Counted from the stretch's first letter, positions 17,221 to 26,349 are shown. The stretch is DNA of 64,000 nucleotides from Pararhodonellum marinum (GCF_015354735.1 NZ_JACEFJ010000001.1:822522-886521); one strand, 5' to 3'. A program made the numbers and translations. Notes: generated by a model not told the origin, from the sequence alone.

Positions 17221-18249
17221 TTATCGAATGGTTTCCCTGACCTGTTCATTTATTTCCATCATTACTTCCGCAAATAATTTTGTGGATTTAATTCGGTCTT
17301 CGAGGGCATACATGGTAGATACTGCGATTAGCTCATTCACCCCGGTTTTTGCAACAAATTCCATTATTTGCTTTTTTACCGTTTGCTTGCTTCCCACAAA
17401 AGAATATTTCAGGAATGGTTGCATTGAAGGATGGTTCATGATTTCCTTCAATTCCTGATTCATTTCTGTCGGGGGCTGTAGCGGTTTCTTTTCTCCTGTC
17501 AGAACACCAAAAAACATCTTGATCAAGGTGGTGAACAATTTTTCAGCTTCTTCATCGGTATCCGCTACAAAAACATTTATCCCTGCAAGGGTATAGGGTT
17601 CTTTCAGAAATTCAGAAGGCTGAAATTCATCGTGATAAATTTTTAATGCATGGAATAAATGTGTTGCCGCAAAATGACTTGCAAAAGCATAAGGCAAACC
17701 TTTTTTTGCCGCTAGATGCGCACTATCCGTACTGGAACCTAAAATATAAAGTGGTACACCTGTGCCCTCTGCTATGGTAGCCCTTACTTTGGAATGCTTA
17801 TTTTCTGTAGAAAAGTATTTCTGAATCTTATCTAATTCCTGAAGAAACGCGTGAGCGGCCTGCATAAAATCAGACCTAATGGCCTGAGCGGTTTGCTGAT
17901 CTGTACCCGGAGCTCTTCCTAGCCCTAAATCTATTCTGTTGGGATATAAATGCGCTAAAGTCCCAAACTGTTCGGCGACAATTAAAGGGGAGTGATTGGG
18001 AAGCATCACGCCACCTGACCCTACCCTAATGGTTTTGGTGTTTTCAGCCACATACCCAATGAGGATGGATGTTGCACTGCTGCCAATATGTTCTGCGTTA
18101 TGATGCTCCGCAAACCAAAACCGCTTGTAGTTTAAGGCCTCAGCCTCTTTAGCCAATGCCAGAGAATTATTCAGGGTCTGCTTGATCGTAGCACTTTGCG
18201 GAACAAGTGCCAATTCTAAAATAGAATATGCTATATCTTGATTTTTCAT
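17221..18249 (-). CDS. LLM-class flavin-dependent oxidoreductase
   Basis: 342 residues from the ATG at 18249; an in-frame ATG at 18276 adds nine. It is a bacterial-luciferase-like TIM barrel of the MsnO8 subgroup. The pattern SILELALVPQSATIKQTL starts the first strand, FWFAEHHN matches the conserved EHH, and IRVGSGGVMLPNHSP and LGLGRAPGTD follow. Such enzymes use reduced flavin to oxidise small organic substrates; the substrate is unknown. It is a single gene whose upstream side adjoins the REP-RAYT element. Confidence 0.88.
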   Translation of the reverse strand: MKNQDIAYSILELALVPQSATIKQTLNNSLALAKEAEALNYKRFWFAEHHNAEHIGSSATSILIGYVAENTKTIRVGSGGVMLPNHSPLIVAEQFGTLAHLYPNRIDLGLGRAPGTDQQTAQAIRSDFMQAAHAFLQELDKIQKYFSTENKHSKVRATIAEGTGVPLYILGSSTDSAHLAAKKGLPYAFASHFAATHLFHALKIYHDEFQPSEFLKEPYTLAGINVFVADTDEEAEKLFTTLIKMFFGVLTGEKKPLQPPTEMNQELKEIMNHPSMQPFLKYSFVGSKQTVKKQIMEFVAKTGVNELIAVSTMYALEDRIKSTKLFAEVMMEINEQVRETIR

Positions 18250-18286
18250 GCTATTGGTAAAGGAAATATCATCCATATTAATTCCA

Positions 18287-18422
18287 TTTTAGGGACAGGC
18301 ATTTCAGGTTCGGGGGGCAAAGGTAGGTGAGTTCGACCCTTTCAGGGTCAAGGAGCATATGGATTTTTTTTAATCCCTGGGTTGCACCCATGGCTATTGA
18401 GATGTTTGACCCTTCCAGGGTC
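18287..18422 (+). repeat. REP-containing direct repeat, left copy
   Basis: A stretch of about 136 bp from TTTTAGGGACAGGCATTTCA to CCCTTCCAGGGTC. It is nearly identical to 19091-19224, with scattered substitutions and a 2-nt length difference. It contains two imperfect palindromes, GACCCTTTCAGGGTC and the REP unit near 18374-18422 (CCCTGGGTTGCACCCATGG, spacer, GACCCTTCCAGGGTC). The two copies flank the RAYT transposase gene. Confidence 0.85.
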
Positions 18423-18451
18423 TGGGATCAAAAAATGAGATTCAGACGTAA

Positions 18452-18500
18452 TGACCCTGAAAGGGTCAAACTTTTCATTAGCCCTAGGTGAAACCTAGGA
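18452..18500 (-). repeat. REP unit in inverted orientation
   Basis: GACCCTGAAAGGGTC, a short spacer, then CCCTAGGTGAAACCTAGG. This is the reverse-complement arrangement of the REP unit ending at 18422. The two form an inverted pair about 30 bp apart, the layout of a REPIN. Confidence 0.75.
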
Positions 18501-18527
18501 TAAAAGTGAATGATGATAGGCAGCATC

Positions 18528-18567
18528 AACCCTGAAAGGCCTGCCTGCCGGAAAAGGCAGGGTTGAA
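18528..18567. repeat. Degenerate REP hairpin next to RAYT stop
   Basis: CAACCCTGAAAGGCCTGCC, then TGCCGGAAAAGGCAGGGTTG. The outer CAACCCTG/CAGGGTTG and inner CCTGCC/GGCAGG arms form a nested hairpin that ends two bases before the RAYT stop codon. It could terminate the leftward transposase transcript as well as act as a REP. Confidence 0.6.
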
Positions 18568-18568
18568 C

Positions 18569-19015
18569 TTACAATAGAAATTTAGGATCAAATTTGATTT
18601 CATATTCTTCGAGCAAAGCTTTATACTCCTCTAAAAATGTCACCTTTTTATGGTGCTCTTCCTGGTTTTTGATGTATTTGATCAGTCTATTTTTAGCTTT
18701 GATGGTTTCTGTAAAAGCACCGTAACCATCCTGCCATCCCTTGAATTTAGGAAAAATTCCTTCTCGCGAAATAAAATCGCTAGAAGCTAATTTGATGTCC
18801 TTGATTAATTTTGAAACAGATATGGTTGGGTGGATATGAGTCAAAATATGGATATGATCTTCTACTCCATTTATTCGATACAAATGGCAATTTTTGTTTG
18901 TAAGTAAATTATGGATATAAGCGAAGAGCCTCTTTTTTTCATGGTGTAGAATTGTTGGTTCCCGATGTTTTGTCGAATAGGTGATGTGGTAAATGAACTG
19001 GGTGTAGGGACTCAT
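18569..19015 (-). CDS. REP-associated tyrosine transposase (RAYT, IS200-like)
   Basis: A complete 148-residue Y1/HUH transposase of the TnpA_REP type. The HUH motif is HIH at 54-56 (GVEDHIHILTH) and the nucleophile Tyr114 lies in LIKYIKNQEEHH. KGWQDGYGAFT is the conserved middle block of Bacteroidota RAYTs. Family members cut single-stranded REP hairpins and are thought to spread REP or REPIN sequences; they are single-copy and vertically inherited more often than ordinary insertion sequences. Near-identical REP-containing repeats lie on both sides. It looks intact. Confidence 0.92.
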   Translation of the reverse strand: MSPYTQFIYHITYSTKHREPTILHHEKKRLFAYIHNLLTNKNCHLYRINGVEDHIHILTHIHPTISVSKLIKDIKLASSDFISREGIFPKFKGWQDGYGAFTETIKAKNRLIKYIKNQEEHHKKVTFLEEYKALLEEYEIKFDPKFLL

Positions 19016-19090
19016 AAAAGTGAGGTTTAAAAGTGAAAATGTAATTTCGGTAAAAATGGATTCAAAGTCAATTTTTGTTGGAATTCTTGA

Positions 19091-19224
19091 TTTTAGGGAT
19101 AGGCATTTAAGGTTCGGGGGGCAATGGTGGTGAGTTCGACCCTTTCAGGGTCAAGGAGTATATGGATTTTTTTCATCCCTGGGTTTGACCCGCGCTTATT
19201 GAGATGTTTGACCCTTCCAGGGTC
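19091..19224 (+). repeat. REP-containing direct repeat, right copy
   Basis: A stretch of about 134 bp running from TTTTAGGGATAGGCATTTAA to CCCTTCCAGGGTC, nearly identical to 18287-18422 and in the same orientation. It includes the REP unit CCCTGGGTTTGACCCGCG, spacer, GACCCTTCCAGGGTC. It ends about 100 bp before the DUF1456 start, so it occupies the region where that gene's promoter would be expected. Confidence 0.85.
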
Positions 19225-19324
19225 AATGAATTTCATGGACGTTCTCAACAATCCCGACCACGAAGTGTTTGGAAAAGAAGCACCTTTCAGGCATCTTTAC
19301 TTATTCAACAACTCCCGTTTCACC

Positions 19325-19786
19325 ATGTCCAACAATGATGTCCTGCGAAGCTTAAGGTATACTTTTGATTTTGGCGACGATCAGATGATCAAGCTGTTTG
19401 CACATGGGGGCCAAACAGTCAGCCGGGCTGAAGTGAGCGAATGGCTCAAGCAGGAAGATGATCCTGACTTTAAACCCATCTATGACAAAGATTTGGCTAC
19501 ATTCCTCAATGGGCTCATCATTCACAAAAGAGGAAAAAAGGACGGTGAAGTGCCTAAACCGGAAAAATCAATGAGCAACAACATCGTTCTAAGAAAGCTT
19601 AAAATTGCCATGAACATGAAAGATGAGGACATGTTGGAGGTACTGGAAAGCGTGGACAGACAGATCAGTAAACATGAATTGAGTGCTTTCTTCCGCAAGC
19701 CTACACAAAGTCAGTACCGACCTTTGAAGGATCAGATTTTGAGGAATTTCCTAAAAGGATTACAAGTCAAACTGAGACCCGAATGA
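19325..19786 (+). CDS. DUF1456 family protein (YehS-like)
   Basis: 153 residues from the ATG at 19325, giving MSNNDVLRSLRYTFDF, the expected family start. The open frame extends to 19124, inside the right REP repeat, but that extension is probably not native. The protein is two copies of one domain: MSNNDVLRSL...EWLKQEDDPDFKPI at residues 1-70 and MSNNIVLRKL...AFFRKPTQSQYRPL at about 83-150, each ending in a conserved FLNGL/FLKGL helix. The biochemical role of DUF1456 is unknown. It is cytoplasmic and stands alone. Confidence 0.87.
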   Translation: MSNNDVLRSLRYTFDFGDDQMIKLFAHGGQTVSRAEVSEWLKQEDDPDFKPIYDKDLATFLNGLIIHKRGKKDGEVPKPEKSMSNNIVLRKLKIAMNMKDEDMLEVLESVDRQISKHELSAFFRKPTQSQYRPLKDQILRNFLKGLQVKLRPE

Positions 19787-19999
19787 ATGGATCAAAAGGT
19801 GGGTTGGGCTTAAGCTGTCTGCATTTCCCAAAGATTCAAACTCAAAATTCTGAATCGATTTCACTTTCGGTTGAATGGTATAGCAGCTTACAGATCAATG
19901 TTTAGTGTGAAATAAAAGAGTTTCGGAAAACCCATCCAATTAATTGACCATCCATCCTAAATTGTTGGTATATGCCTAAAATATTTATTTGTTTTCTTT

Positions 20000-20539
20000 A
20001 TGGATAGAAGAACTGCCCTTAAATCAATAGCCATATCAGTATGGGGAATGGTCCTCCTGCCCGGTTGCAGTCCGGAGGAGGAGGCAAAGATCGAATCACG
20101 CTACAAAAGGCTGTCCTTGACCAATACTCAAAAACAAAACCTGGAATCCTTAACCGATACCTTTATCCCCAAAACAGATACCTTGGGAGCTTTGGATTTA
20201 CAGTTGCCCCAATTCCTTGATAGGATTTTAGCCAATTGCTATGATGAATCGGTGCAGGAGGGTTTTGTGGCTGGTTTGATGTTGCTGGAATCAAGGGCAA
20301 TAGAAAATCACCAAACATCCTTTTTTCAATTGGCCGCCCCGGAGAGAGCCTCCATTTTGACCCAAATGGATGATGAGGAAATAGAAACCGAAAAGGCATT
20401 TTATGACCTTTCCAAGGAATTGGTCATCTTGGGATATACCAATTCAGAATACTTTTTGACCAATTTCACCAATTATCAAATGGTGCCAGGCGGATTTGAC
20501 GGCTGTGTACCTGTTCCCACTGAACCTTTCAAAATTTAA
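20000..20539 (+). CDS. Gluconate 2-dehydrogenase subunit 3-like small subunit (Tat)
   Basis: A 179-residue partner of a membrane or periplasmic GMC dehydrogenase. The N-terminus MDRRTALKSIAISVWGMVLLPGC combines a twin-arginine motif with a lipobox (Cys near 23), so it should be exported folded and lipid-anchored. The rest (TDTFIPKTDTLGALDLQLP, then FLDRILANC) matches the family. Such subunits carry the signal-less catalytic subunit through Tat by hitchhiking. The GMC gene starts 3 nt after its stop. Confidence 0.88.
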   Translation: MDRRTALKSIAISVWGMVLLPGCSPEEEAKIESRYKRLSLTNTQKQNLESLTDTFIPKTDTLGALDLQLPQFLDRILANCYDESVQEGFVAGLMLLESRAIENHQTSFFQLAAPERASILTQMDDEEIETEKAFYDLSKELVILGYTNSEYFLTNFTNYQMVPGGFDGCVPVPTEPFKI

Positions 20540-20542
20540 CCC

Positions 20543-22246
20543 ATGGCCAACTTGAATATCTCTTCCAAAGAAAGCATGACTTATGATGCCATTGTCATAG
20601 GATCCGGAATTTCCGGTGGATGGGCAGCCAAATCACTTTGTGAAGGAGGATTGAAAACCTTGGTATTGGAAAGAGGACGGGATGTCAAACACATCGAAGA
20701 TTACCCCACTGCCACCAAAAACCCCTGGGAATTTGAGCTTGGGGGAAAGATACCGCTTGATAAGCAAAAGGATTTCGGTAGAAGAGGAGCAAGGATACAT
20801 GAATCCACTGCCCATTTTTGGATGAAAGAAGGAGAACAGGAAACGGTACAGGAAAAGCCTTTTCAATGGACCCGTGGCTATCATGTCGGAGGCAAATCCC
20901 TGCTATGGGCGCGGCAAAGCCAACGCTGGTCTGACCTGGATTTCGAAGGGCCACTGAGGGATGGCTATGCCGTGGATTGGCCGATCAGGTACAAAGACAT
21001 CGCCCCTTGGTACAGCCATGTAGAAAAATTTATCGGTATGGCAGGCAACAGGGACGGGTTACCTCAGTTGCCCGACGGAGAGTTTTTGAAGCCTTTTGAC
21101 TTAAGTTGTGTAGAAAGGCATTTCAAAAAGGTATTGGCGGATAATTATACCGATAGGCATTTGGTCCACGGCAGATGTGCCCATATTACCGAGCAGCAAG
21201 ACATTCATCGCGAACAAGGTCGTCAAAAGTGCATGCACCGAAGCCTGTGTAACAGGGGTTGCCCGTTGGGTGGCTACTTTAGTTCCAATGCCTCTACCTT
21301 ACCTTGGGCTGCCAAAACCGGAAACATGACCCTCAGGCCCCATTCTGTGGTCCATTCAATCATTTATGATGAAGAAACTAACAAAGCGTCGGGAGTACGT
21401 ATCATTGATGCTGAGGACCGACAGGTCTATGAATACTTTGCCAAGATCATATTCGTCAATGCCTCGGCCCTAAACTCCAACTTGATTCTACTAAATTCCA
21501 TTTCCTCGCGCTTTCCGAATGGATTGGGGAATGACAGCGGTGTTTTGGGTAAATTCATTAGCTGGCACAATTACCGGGGACAAATATCGGGCAGGAGTGA
21601 GGATTTTCCGGACGTGATGAGCAAAGGGAAAAATCCAAGTCACAGTTACATACCGAGATTCCGAAACCTTTACAAACAGGAAACCGATTTTCTCAGAGGC
21701 TATGCCGTAGGCTTTGGTTCCGCTGATCGGATGATACAGTTTAGCCGTACGGGTATTGGGGAAGAATTGAAAGCCAATCTGATGAACAGAACTTTGGGAC
21801 CTTGGTGGGTCAGTGGCTGGATGCAGGGAGAAGTCATCCCGATTGAATCCAACCATGTCCGGTTACATCCGGAACTGAAGGACAAGTATGGCATGCCTCA
21901 ATTGGTATTGTCCTGTGATTGGACAGAAAACGACGACAAGATGGTCTTGGACTACATGGAACAGATGACGGAGATGTTTGAAAAAGCTGGATTTACGCAC
22001 ATTGTTGCAAGAGATTCCCAATCACCTCCGGGCTCAGATATCCATGAAATGGGTGGAGTAAGGATGGGCCATGACCCCAAAACTTCCCTTCTGAACCAAT
22101 GGAATCAATTGCATGCCTGCCAAAACGTGTATGTGACAGATGGGGCTTGCATGACTTCTACCGCCACACAGAATCCATCCCTGACCTATATGGCCTTAAC
22201 CGCAAGGGCTGCTAACCATGCAATTGAAACCTTGAAAAAAGGATAA
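20543..22246 (+). CDS. GMC-family sugar dehydrogenase, FAD catalytic subunit
   Basis: A 567-residue GMC oxidoreductase. The FAD-binding Rossmann motif VIGSGISGGWAAKSL is at 18-32. A cysteine-rich block (about 229-242, CMHRSLCNRGCP) resembles that of glucoside/fructose dehydrogenases. The C-terminal domain contains SPPGSDIHEMGGVRMG with the catalytic His and TQNPSLTYMALTARAANHA. It lacks its own signal peptide and pairs with the Tat small subunit just upstream. Relatives include glucoside 3-dehydrogenases, which make 3-keto sugars in the periplasm; substrate and acceptor are inferred. No cytochrome c gene is adjacent. Confidence 0.88.
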   Translation: MANLNISSKESMTYDAIVIGSGISGGWAAKSLCEGGLKTLVLERGRDVKHIEDYPTATKNPWEFELGGKIPLDKQKDFGRRGARIHESTAHFWMKEGEQETVQEKPFQWTRGYHVGGKSLLWARQSQRWSDLDFEGPLRDGYAVDWPIRYKDIAPWYSHVEKFIGMAGNRDGLPQLPDGEFLKPFDLSCVERHFKKVLADNYTDRHLVHGRCAHITEQQDIHREQGRQKCMHRSLCNRGCPLGGYFSSNASTLPWAAKTGNMTLRPHSVVHSIIYDEETNKASGVRIIDAEDRQVYEYFAKIIFVNASALNSNLILLNSISSRFPNGLGNDSGVLGKFISWHNYRGQISGRSEDFPDVMSKGKNPSHSYIPRFRNLYKQETDFLRGYAVGFGSADRMIQFSRTGIGEELKANLMNRTLGPWWVSGWMQGEVIPIESNHVRLHPELKDKYGMPQLVLSCDWTENDDKMVLDYMEQMTEMFEKAGFTHIVARDSQSPPGSDIHEMGGVRMGHDPKTSLLNQWNQLHACQNVYVTDGACMTSTATQNPSLTYMALTARAANHAIETLKKG

Positions 22247-22332
22247 AAAAGCAATTTTAAGATTTCGATTCAGTTTTGGAATTCCTTCTATGAAGATTTT
22301 TCAAGGTAGCAAGGTGATTTGCAGCGATTTTT

Positions 22333-22788
22333 TTATTCAACCGCTATGAAGATATCAACTTCGGAGTTTGTTCCATTTTGGGATTTTTGTCCATATACTT
22401 CAAAATCTGCGGTATATTTTCTATTTAAATCCTTGTCTGCTGACCAGATTTCTTTCCAAGTATCCACCACTGCATTGGGCATCTGTCCTTTTGCTACAAA
22501 TTTTCGATAGTTTTCTCCCTGAAATTCACGTCCTATAAGACCGTCGGGAATTTCTTCAAGAGAATTAACTTTCATTCCAATTATTGTCGTGTATTTCCCT
22601 GTATAATCAGTTTCGTAGTCCGTGTAAATGGAGTAGATGTCCCGGCTTACAAGGTTTGGAATTTGACTTGCAATGTTTTCGGAATAGAATTGCTCCCAAA
22701 GTCTGCCTAAATCTGCGGCAGATCTACCATTTTCATTTGTTGTTTCAGTTTTTATTCCGATGATTTTGAACTCTTTAATCCTTTCCAT
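22333..22788 (-). CDS. GyrI-like/AraC-effector-binding domain protein
   Basis: A 151-residue stand-alone effector-binding domain (SHV2 fold). It begins MERIKEFKIIGIKTETTNEN and has YTDYETDYTGKYTTIIGMKV in the middle, then GENYRKFVAKGQMP and the C-terminal block DFEVYGQKSQNGTNSEVDIF. These are the standard landmarks of Bacteroidota GyrI-like proteins. There is no DNA-binding domain, so it probably binds small ligands or has a protective role. It converges on the GMC gene and has no operon partner. Confidence 0.86.
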   Translation of the reverse strand: MERIKEFKIIGIKTETTNENGRSAADLGRLWEQFYSENIASQIPNLVSRDIYSIYTDYETDYTGKYTTIIGMKVNSLEEIPDGLIGREFQGENYRKFVAKGQMPNAVVDTWKEIWSADKDLNRKYTADFEVYGQKSQNGTNSEVDIFIAVE

Positions 22789-23047
22789 AGCAATTTTTAT
22801 TTGTTTAGAATGTCAAGGCACCCAAAAAACCCATGCAAAGTTCTTTATAAAATAGCCTATCCATAATGAGTTGGTAAAATAAGGGAAATATATTATTGGA
22901 ATTATCTATAGCAATCCATTTTACCTCAAATAGAATTAATATCCGGAATTCCCTCATTTATTTTAAAAATATTCTATTTTGCAGAAGGATCTTTTAGTAT
23001 AAAAAACAATTGATTCATAATCATGTTTTGATGTCAAATTTAAAAAA

Positions 23048-25393
23048 ATGCGGTTTTTTTTAAAGATAATTTTGTGGGTTATATGTGGTGTTTTGCCTGT
23101 ATTCCAGTCCTTTTCCCAACAACCAAAATCTTCTGAAAAGCCAAAAATAGGATTGGTGCTAAGCGGAGGAGGGGCCAAGGGTATGGCTCATATCGGCATC
23201 CTTCGTTACATGGAAAAAGCCGGCATAAGACCTGACTATATCGTAGGAACGAGTATGGGGGCGGTAGTGGGTGGACTCTATGCATTGGGATATAGTGCCG
23301 ACGAATTGGAGGCCATTGTGCGCAGCATAGACTGGGAAATCATTGTTTCCAACAGGGTGGGTTTTGATGACATTTCATTTGAGGAAAAAGAATATTATAA
23401 CCGGTACCTGATAGAACTGCCGGTAGTTAACTGGAAAGTCGGTATTCCTTCTGGTTTGATAGAAGGCCAAAAACTATCAGAAACGCTTCATTTTTACACC
23501 TGGCCTGCCAATAACATCCGGAATTTTGATGAATTGCCCATTCCTTTTCGCTGCATTACCACAGACATCAGAAATGGTGAAGGGATTGTCATCAAAGAGG
23601 GCTATCTGCACGACGCCATGAGGGCAAGTATTGCGATTCCGACTTTTTTTACCCCCTTTGACATGGATTCCACCTGGGTGGTGGATGGGGGAGTGGTCAA
23701 CAATTTTCCGGTGGATGTGGTGAAGGAAATGGGTGCCGAAATTGTCATTGGGGTCAATGTGGGTGATGAGGATTTTTTGGATCCCAGAGACCTCAGTTCT
23801 TTTTCAGGGATTCTGATGCAGATTGCCATGACGCAGTCCTACAGCAAACTCATTCAAAACATTGCTGATTGCGACATTTACATCAAACCGGATCTAAAAA
23901 ACAATTCTACAGCAAGTTTTGGCAGGTTTAATGAGATTTTGAATTTGGGAGATGAAGCAGGTAAACAGCATGCCTGGCAATTTCAGACTTTGGCAGATAG
24001 CCTTCAGATTTATGAGGCCACTCCAGGAATAGGTCTGGTGGTTGCTCCACTTACCTTAAGTGCAATTGAGTTGAGAGGAAACGAATTGTTTTCCGATGAC
24101 TTAATCATGTCAAAATTAGGAATTTCAGCAGGGGATACCATTACCCGTGAAGAACTGCAGGAAGGGATTTCCAGGGTTTTTGGGATCAATGGATTTAATA
24201 GGGTAGGTTATTCCTTGGCACTAAACGAGGATCAAACCTACGGATTGCAACTGAGCATGCATGAGAAACCTAAGAATCTGCTTTTTGCCTCATTTCACTA
24301 TGACGACTTATTTTCTGCCGGGATCCTTTTAAACCTGACAGCCAGGGATTTGATAGGTAGGTCTTCAAGAACTGTTTTTATTACTGATATCTCCCAAAAT
24401 CCAAAATTCAGGGTGGATCACTACAAATACCTTGGCAGAGAAAAAAGATTTGCACTGAACCTCAGGTACAATTACCTGAATCAGCGTACCCCTACCTTTA
24501 CCGAAGGTCGGCCAGATGATGTATTTCTCAACAGAGAGAGCAGGCTAAGTGCTCAGTTGATGTCCATTCGGTCCTTGAAGGAAACCTTTGTGTTTGGAAT
24601 GTTTCATGAAACCAATCGGTCAAGGTCAAAATTCGGAATCAATTTCCCGGAAGATATCCGAAGGGCCAACCGGAACTTTTATGCCTTTAGATTTCTATAC
24701 TACCGCAACTCTTTGAATGATAGAAATTATGCCACTGAAGGAGCTGAATCCATCATTGAACCTATTTATCATTTCGGCAATACTTATGGGATAAGGCTCA
24801 ACAACAATGTAGATACCTTATTTTGGGAAAATGAGGGACAGTTGATCACCATACCTGAGTCAGAAATCCCGGGATTTATAGACGGGGTGACACCTAATGG
24901 CTATCTCTCGATTTATCTAAAATACACGAAATTCTTCACCCTTGCCCACCGGTTTCAAATTGCCCCTTTGGTCAACGCCGGGCTGACCTTTTCCACTCAG
25001 GGAGAAAATTACATCTTCAACAACTTTATTGTTGGGGGTTATCAGCGGGTCAGATTCAATGATACCCGCGTATATGGTTTAAATTATAGAGAACTCTTCG
25101 TTCCCAATTTTGTCAGGGCCGGCTTTGAATTGCAGTTTGTTCCCCACAACAATGTCTATCTTAGAGCAGGGACCAATTTTGTAGGTTATGCAGATCATGT
25201 GCCTTTGGGGAGCAACAATTCCTCTCTTTTGGAAAGTCTTTTTGATTCAGATGGGATTTTGGGATATGGGGCAGACATTACCCTCAAAACCCTCCTGGGT
25301 CCGGTCACTGTCGGATTGGGTTCTAATTCCTCAGATGGCCGGTTGCGGTATTACTTATCCATAGGGTTTTCATTCAATTATGCTGACCGTTAA
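23048..25393 (+). CDS. Patatin-like phospholipase with BamA-type barrel
   Basis: A 781-residue outer-membrane protein of the PlpD/type Vd type. It has a signal peptide (about 1-24, ending SFSQ). The patatin domain (about 30-300) has the oxyanion loop GGGAKG (40-45), GTSMG with Ser69, and the DGG triplet with Asp213, so the Ser-Asp dyad is intact. A POTRA-like segment follows (about 335-400: IELRGNELFSDDLIMSKLGI), then a beta-barrel to the C-terminal Phe-rich SIGFSFNYADR. It probably hydrolyses lipids at the cell surface. It is followed after 60 nt by a serine hydrolase. Confidence 0.92.
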   Translation: MRFFLKIILWVICGVLPVFQSFSQQPKSSEKPKIGLVLSGGGAKGMAHIGILRYMEKAGIRPDYIVGTSMGAVVGGLYALGYSADELEAIVRSIDWEIIVSNRVGFDDISFEEKEYYNRYLIELPVVNWKVGIPSGLIEGQKLSETLHFYTWPANNIRNFDELPIPFRCITTDIRNGEGIVIKEGYLHDAMRASIAIPTFFTPFDMDSTWVVDGGVVNNFPVDVVKEMGAEIVIGVNVGDEDFLDPRDLSSFSGILMQIAMTQSYSKLIQNIADCDIYIKPDLKNNSTASFGRFNEILNLGDEAGKQHAWQFQTLADSLQIYEATPGIGLVVAPLTLSAIELRGNELFSDDLIMSKLGISAGDTITREELQEGISRVFGINGFNRVGYSLALNEDQTYGLQLSMHEKPKNLLFASFHYDDLFSAGILLNLTARDLIGRSSRTVFITDISQNPKFRVDHYKYLGREKRFALNLRYNYLNQRTPTFTEGRPDDVFLNRESRLSAQLMSIRSLKETFVFGMFHETNRSRSKFGINFPEDIRRANRNFYAFRFLYYRNSLNDRNYATEGAESIIEPIYHFGNTYGIRLNNNVDTLFWENEGQLITIPESEIPGFIDGVTPNGYLSIYLKYTKFFTLAHRFQIAPLVNAGLTFSTQGENYIFNNFIVGGYQRVRFNDTRVYGLNYRELFVPNFVRAGFELQFVPHNNVYLRAGTNFVGYADHVPLGSNNSSLLESLFDSDGILGYGADITLKTLLGPVTVGLGSNSSDGRLRYYLSIGFSFNYADR

Positions 25394-25453
25394 TGCTTAT
25401 ATCAATCATTTATCTAGATTGTCTTAATGTACTCAAATTTAATCATTTATAAT

Positions 25454-26311
25454 ATGTATCGATTCTTTTGGATTGTGTTGGTTTTTTGTCTATCGAATTC
25501 AGTTATTGGTCAAAATTTGGAAAACCTTCTGGAGAAAGAGCTGGATGGATTTAATGGCCACGCTGGATTGTATGTGCTTCATTTGGAAAGCGGAGAAGAG
25601 GTAGCCATTCAGGCAGATACACTTTTCCCAACAGCCAGCATCGTCAAAGTTCCGATCTTGGTGGGGATCATGGATAAAATTGAAAGAGGAGAATTAGACT
25701 ATCACCAAAAACTTGTCTACAGGGATTCTATCAAATACGGCGGTTCGGGACTGATGCAGCATTTCAAGGATTCTACCGAGACCGAATTGAGTGTGTTGAT
25801 GTCACTGATGATCACGTACAGCGACAACACCACCTCGCTCTGGTGTCAGGCCCTGGCTGGAGGTGGAGCCCGCATCAATCAATTGATGGAGGAGTTGGGT
25901 TTGGAAAACACAAGAGTAAACTCCAGGACAGAAGGCAGAGAAAAGGACTGGGAAAAGTTGGGATGGGGACAGACCACTCCTAGGGAAATGGCCCAACTGT
26001 TAATTAAAATAAGAAAGGGGGAAGCCATCAGTTCTTCGGCTTCGGAACGGATGTACAGGTTGCTATCAAATATATATTACGATGAATATGGCCTTTCGGC
26101 CATCCCTCCTTACATTCAAACTGCCTCCAAGCAAGGGATGGTCAATGCTTCCAGGTCGGAATTGGTCATGGTCAATGCGCCAAAAGGGGATTATGTATTT
26201 TACATCGCCACCAAACAGAATGAAGACCAACGCTGGGAGGATGACAATGAAGCTTTTGTCCTCCAAAGACGTATTTCAGCAATTTTATGGGAATGGTTTG
26301 AAGGCCAATGA
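25454..26311 (+). CDS. Class A beta-lactamase-fold serine hydrolase
   Basis: 285 residues from the ATG at 25454, which puts a clean signal peptide (MYRFFWIVLVFCLSNSVIG) at the N-terminus; an earlier in-frame ATG exists at 25427. The motifs of the fold are present: SxxK as SIVK (about residues 62-65 of this form), SDN in YSDNTTS, and KQG in place of KTG near the end. No clear Glu166 equivalent was identified. It may be a periplasmic peptidase or esterase rather than a true beta-lactamase. It may be co-transcribed with the patatin gene. Confidence 0.85.
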   Translation: MYRFFWIVLVFCLSNSVIGQNLENLLEKELDGFNGHAGLYVLHLESGEEVAIQADTLFPTASIVKVPILVGIMDKIERGELDYHQKLVYRDSIKYGGSGLMQHFKDSTETELSVLMSLMITYSDNTTSLWCQALAGGGARINQLMEELGLENTRVNSRTEGREKDWEKLGWGQTTPREMAQLLIKIRKGEAISSSASERMYRLLSNIYYDEYGLSAIPPYIQTASKQGMVNASRSELVMVNAPKGDYVFYIATKQNEDQRWEDDNEAFVLQRRISAILWEWFEGQ

Positions 26312-26349
26312 TGGTTTGTCTTTGACTTCATATTCATAAAAAGAAAGAT

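Noticed and set aside
18287..19224. CRISPR array or insertion-sequence ends
   Set aside because: Only two long copies and a few palindromes, no regular spacer units; the RAYT/REP explanation fits all of it.
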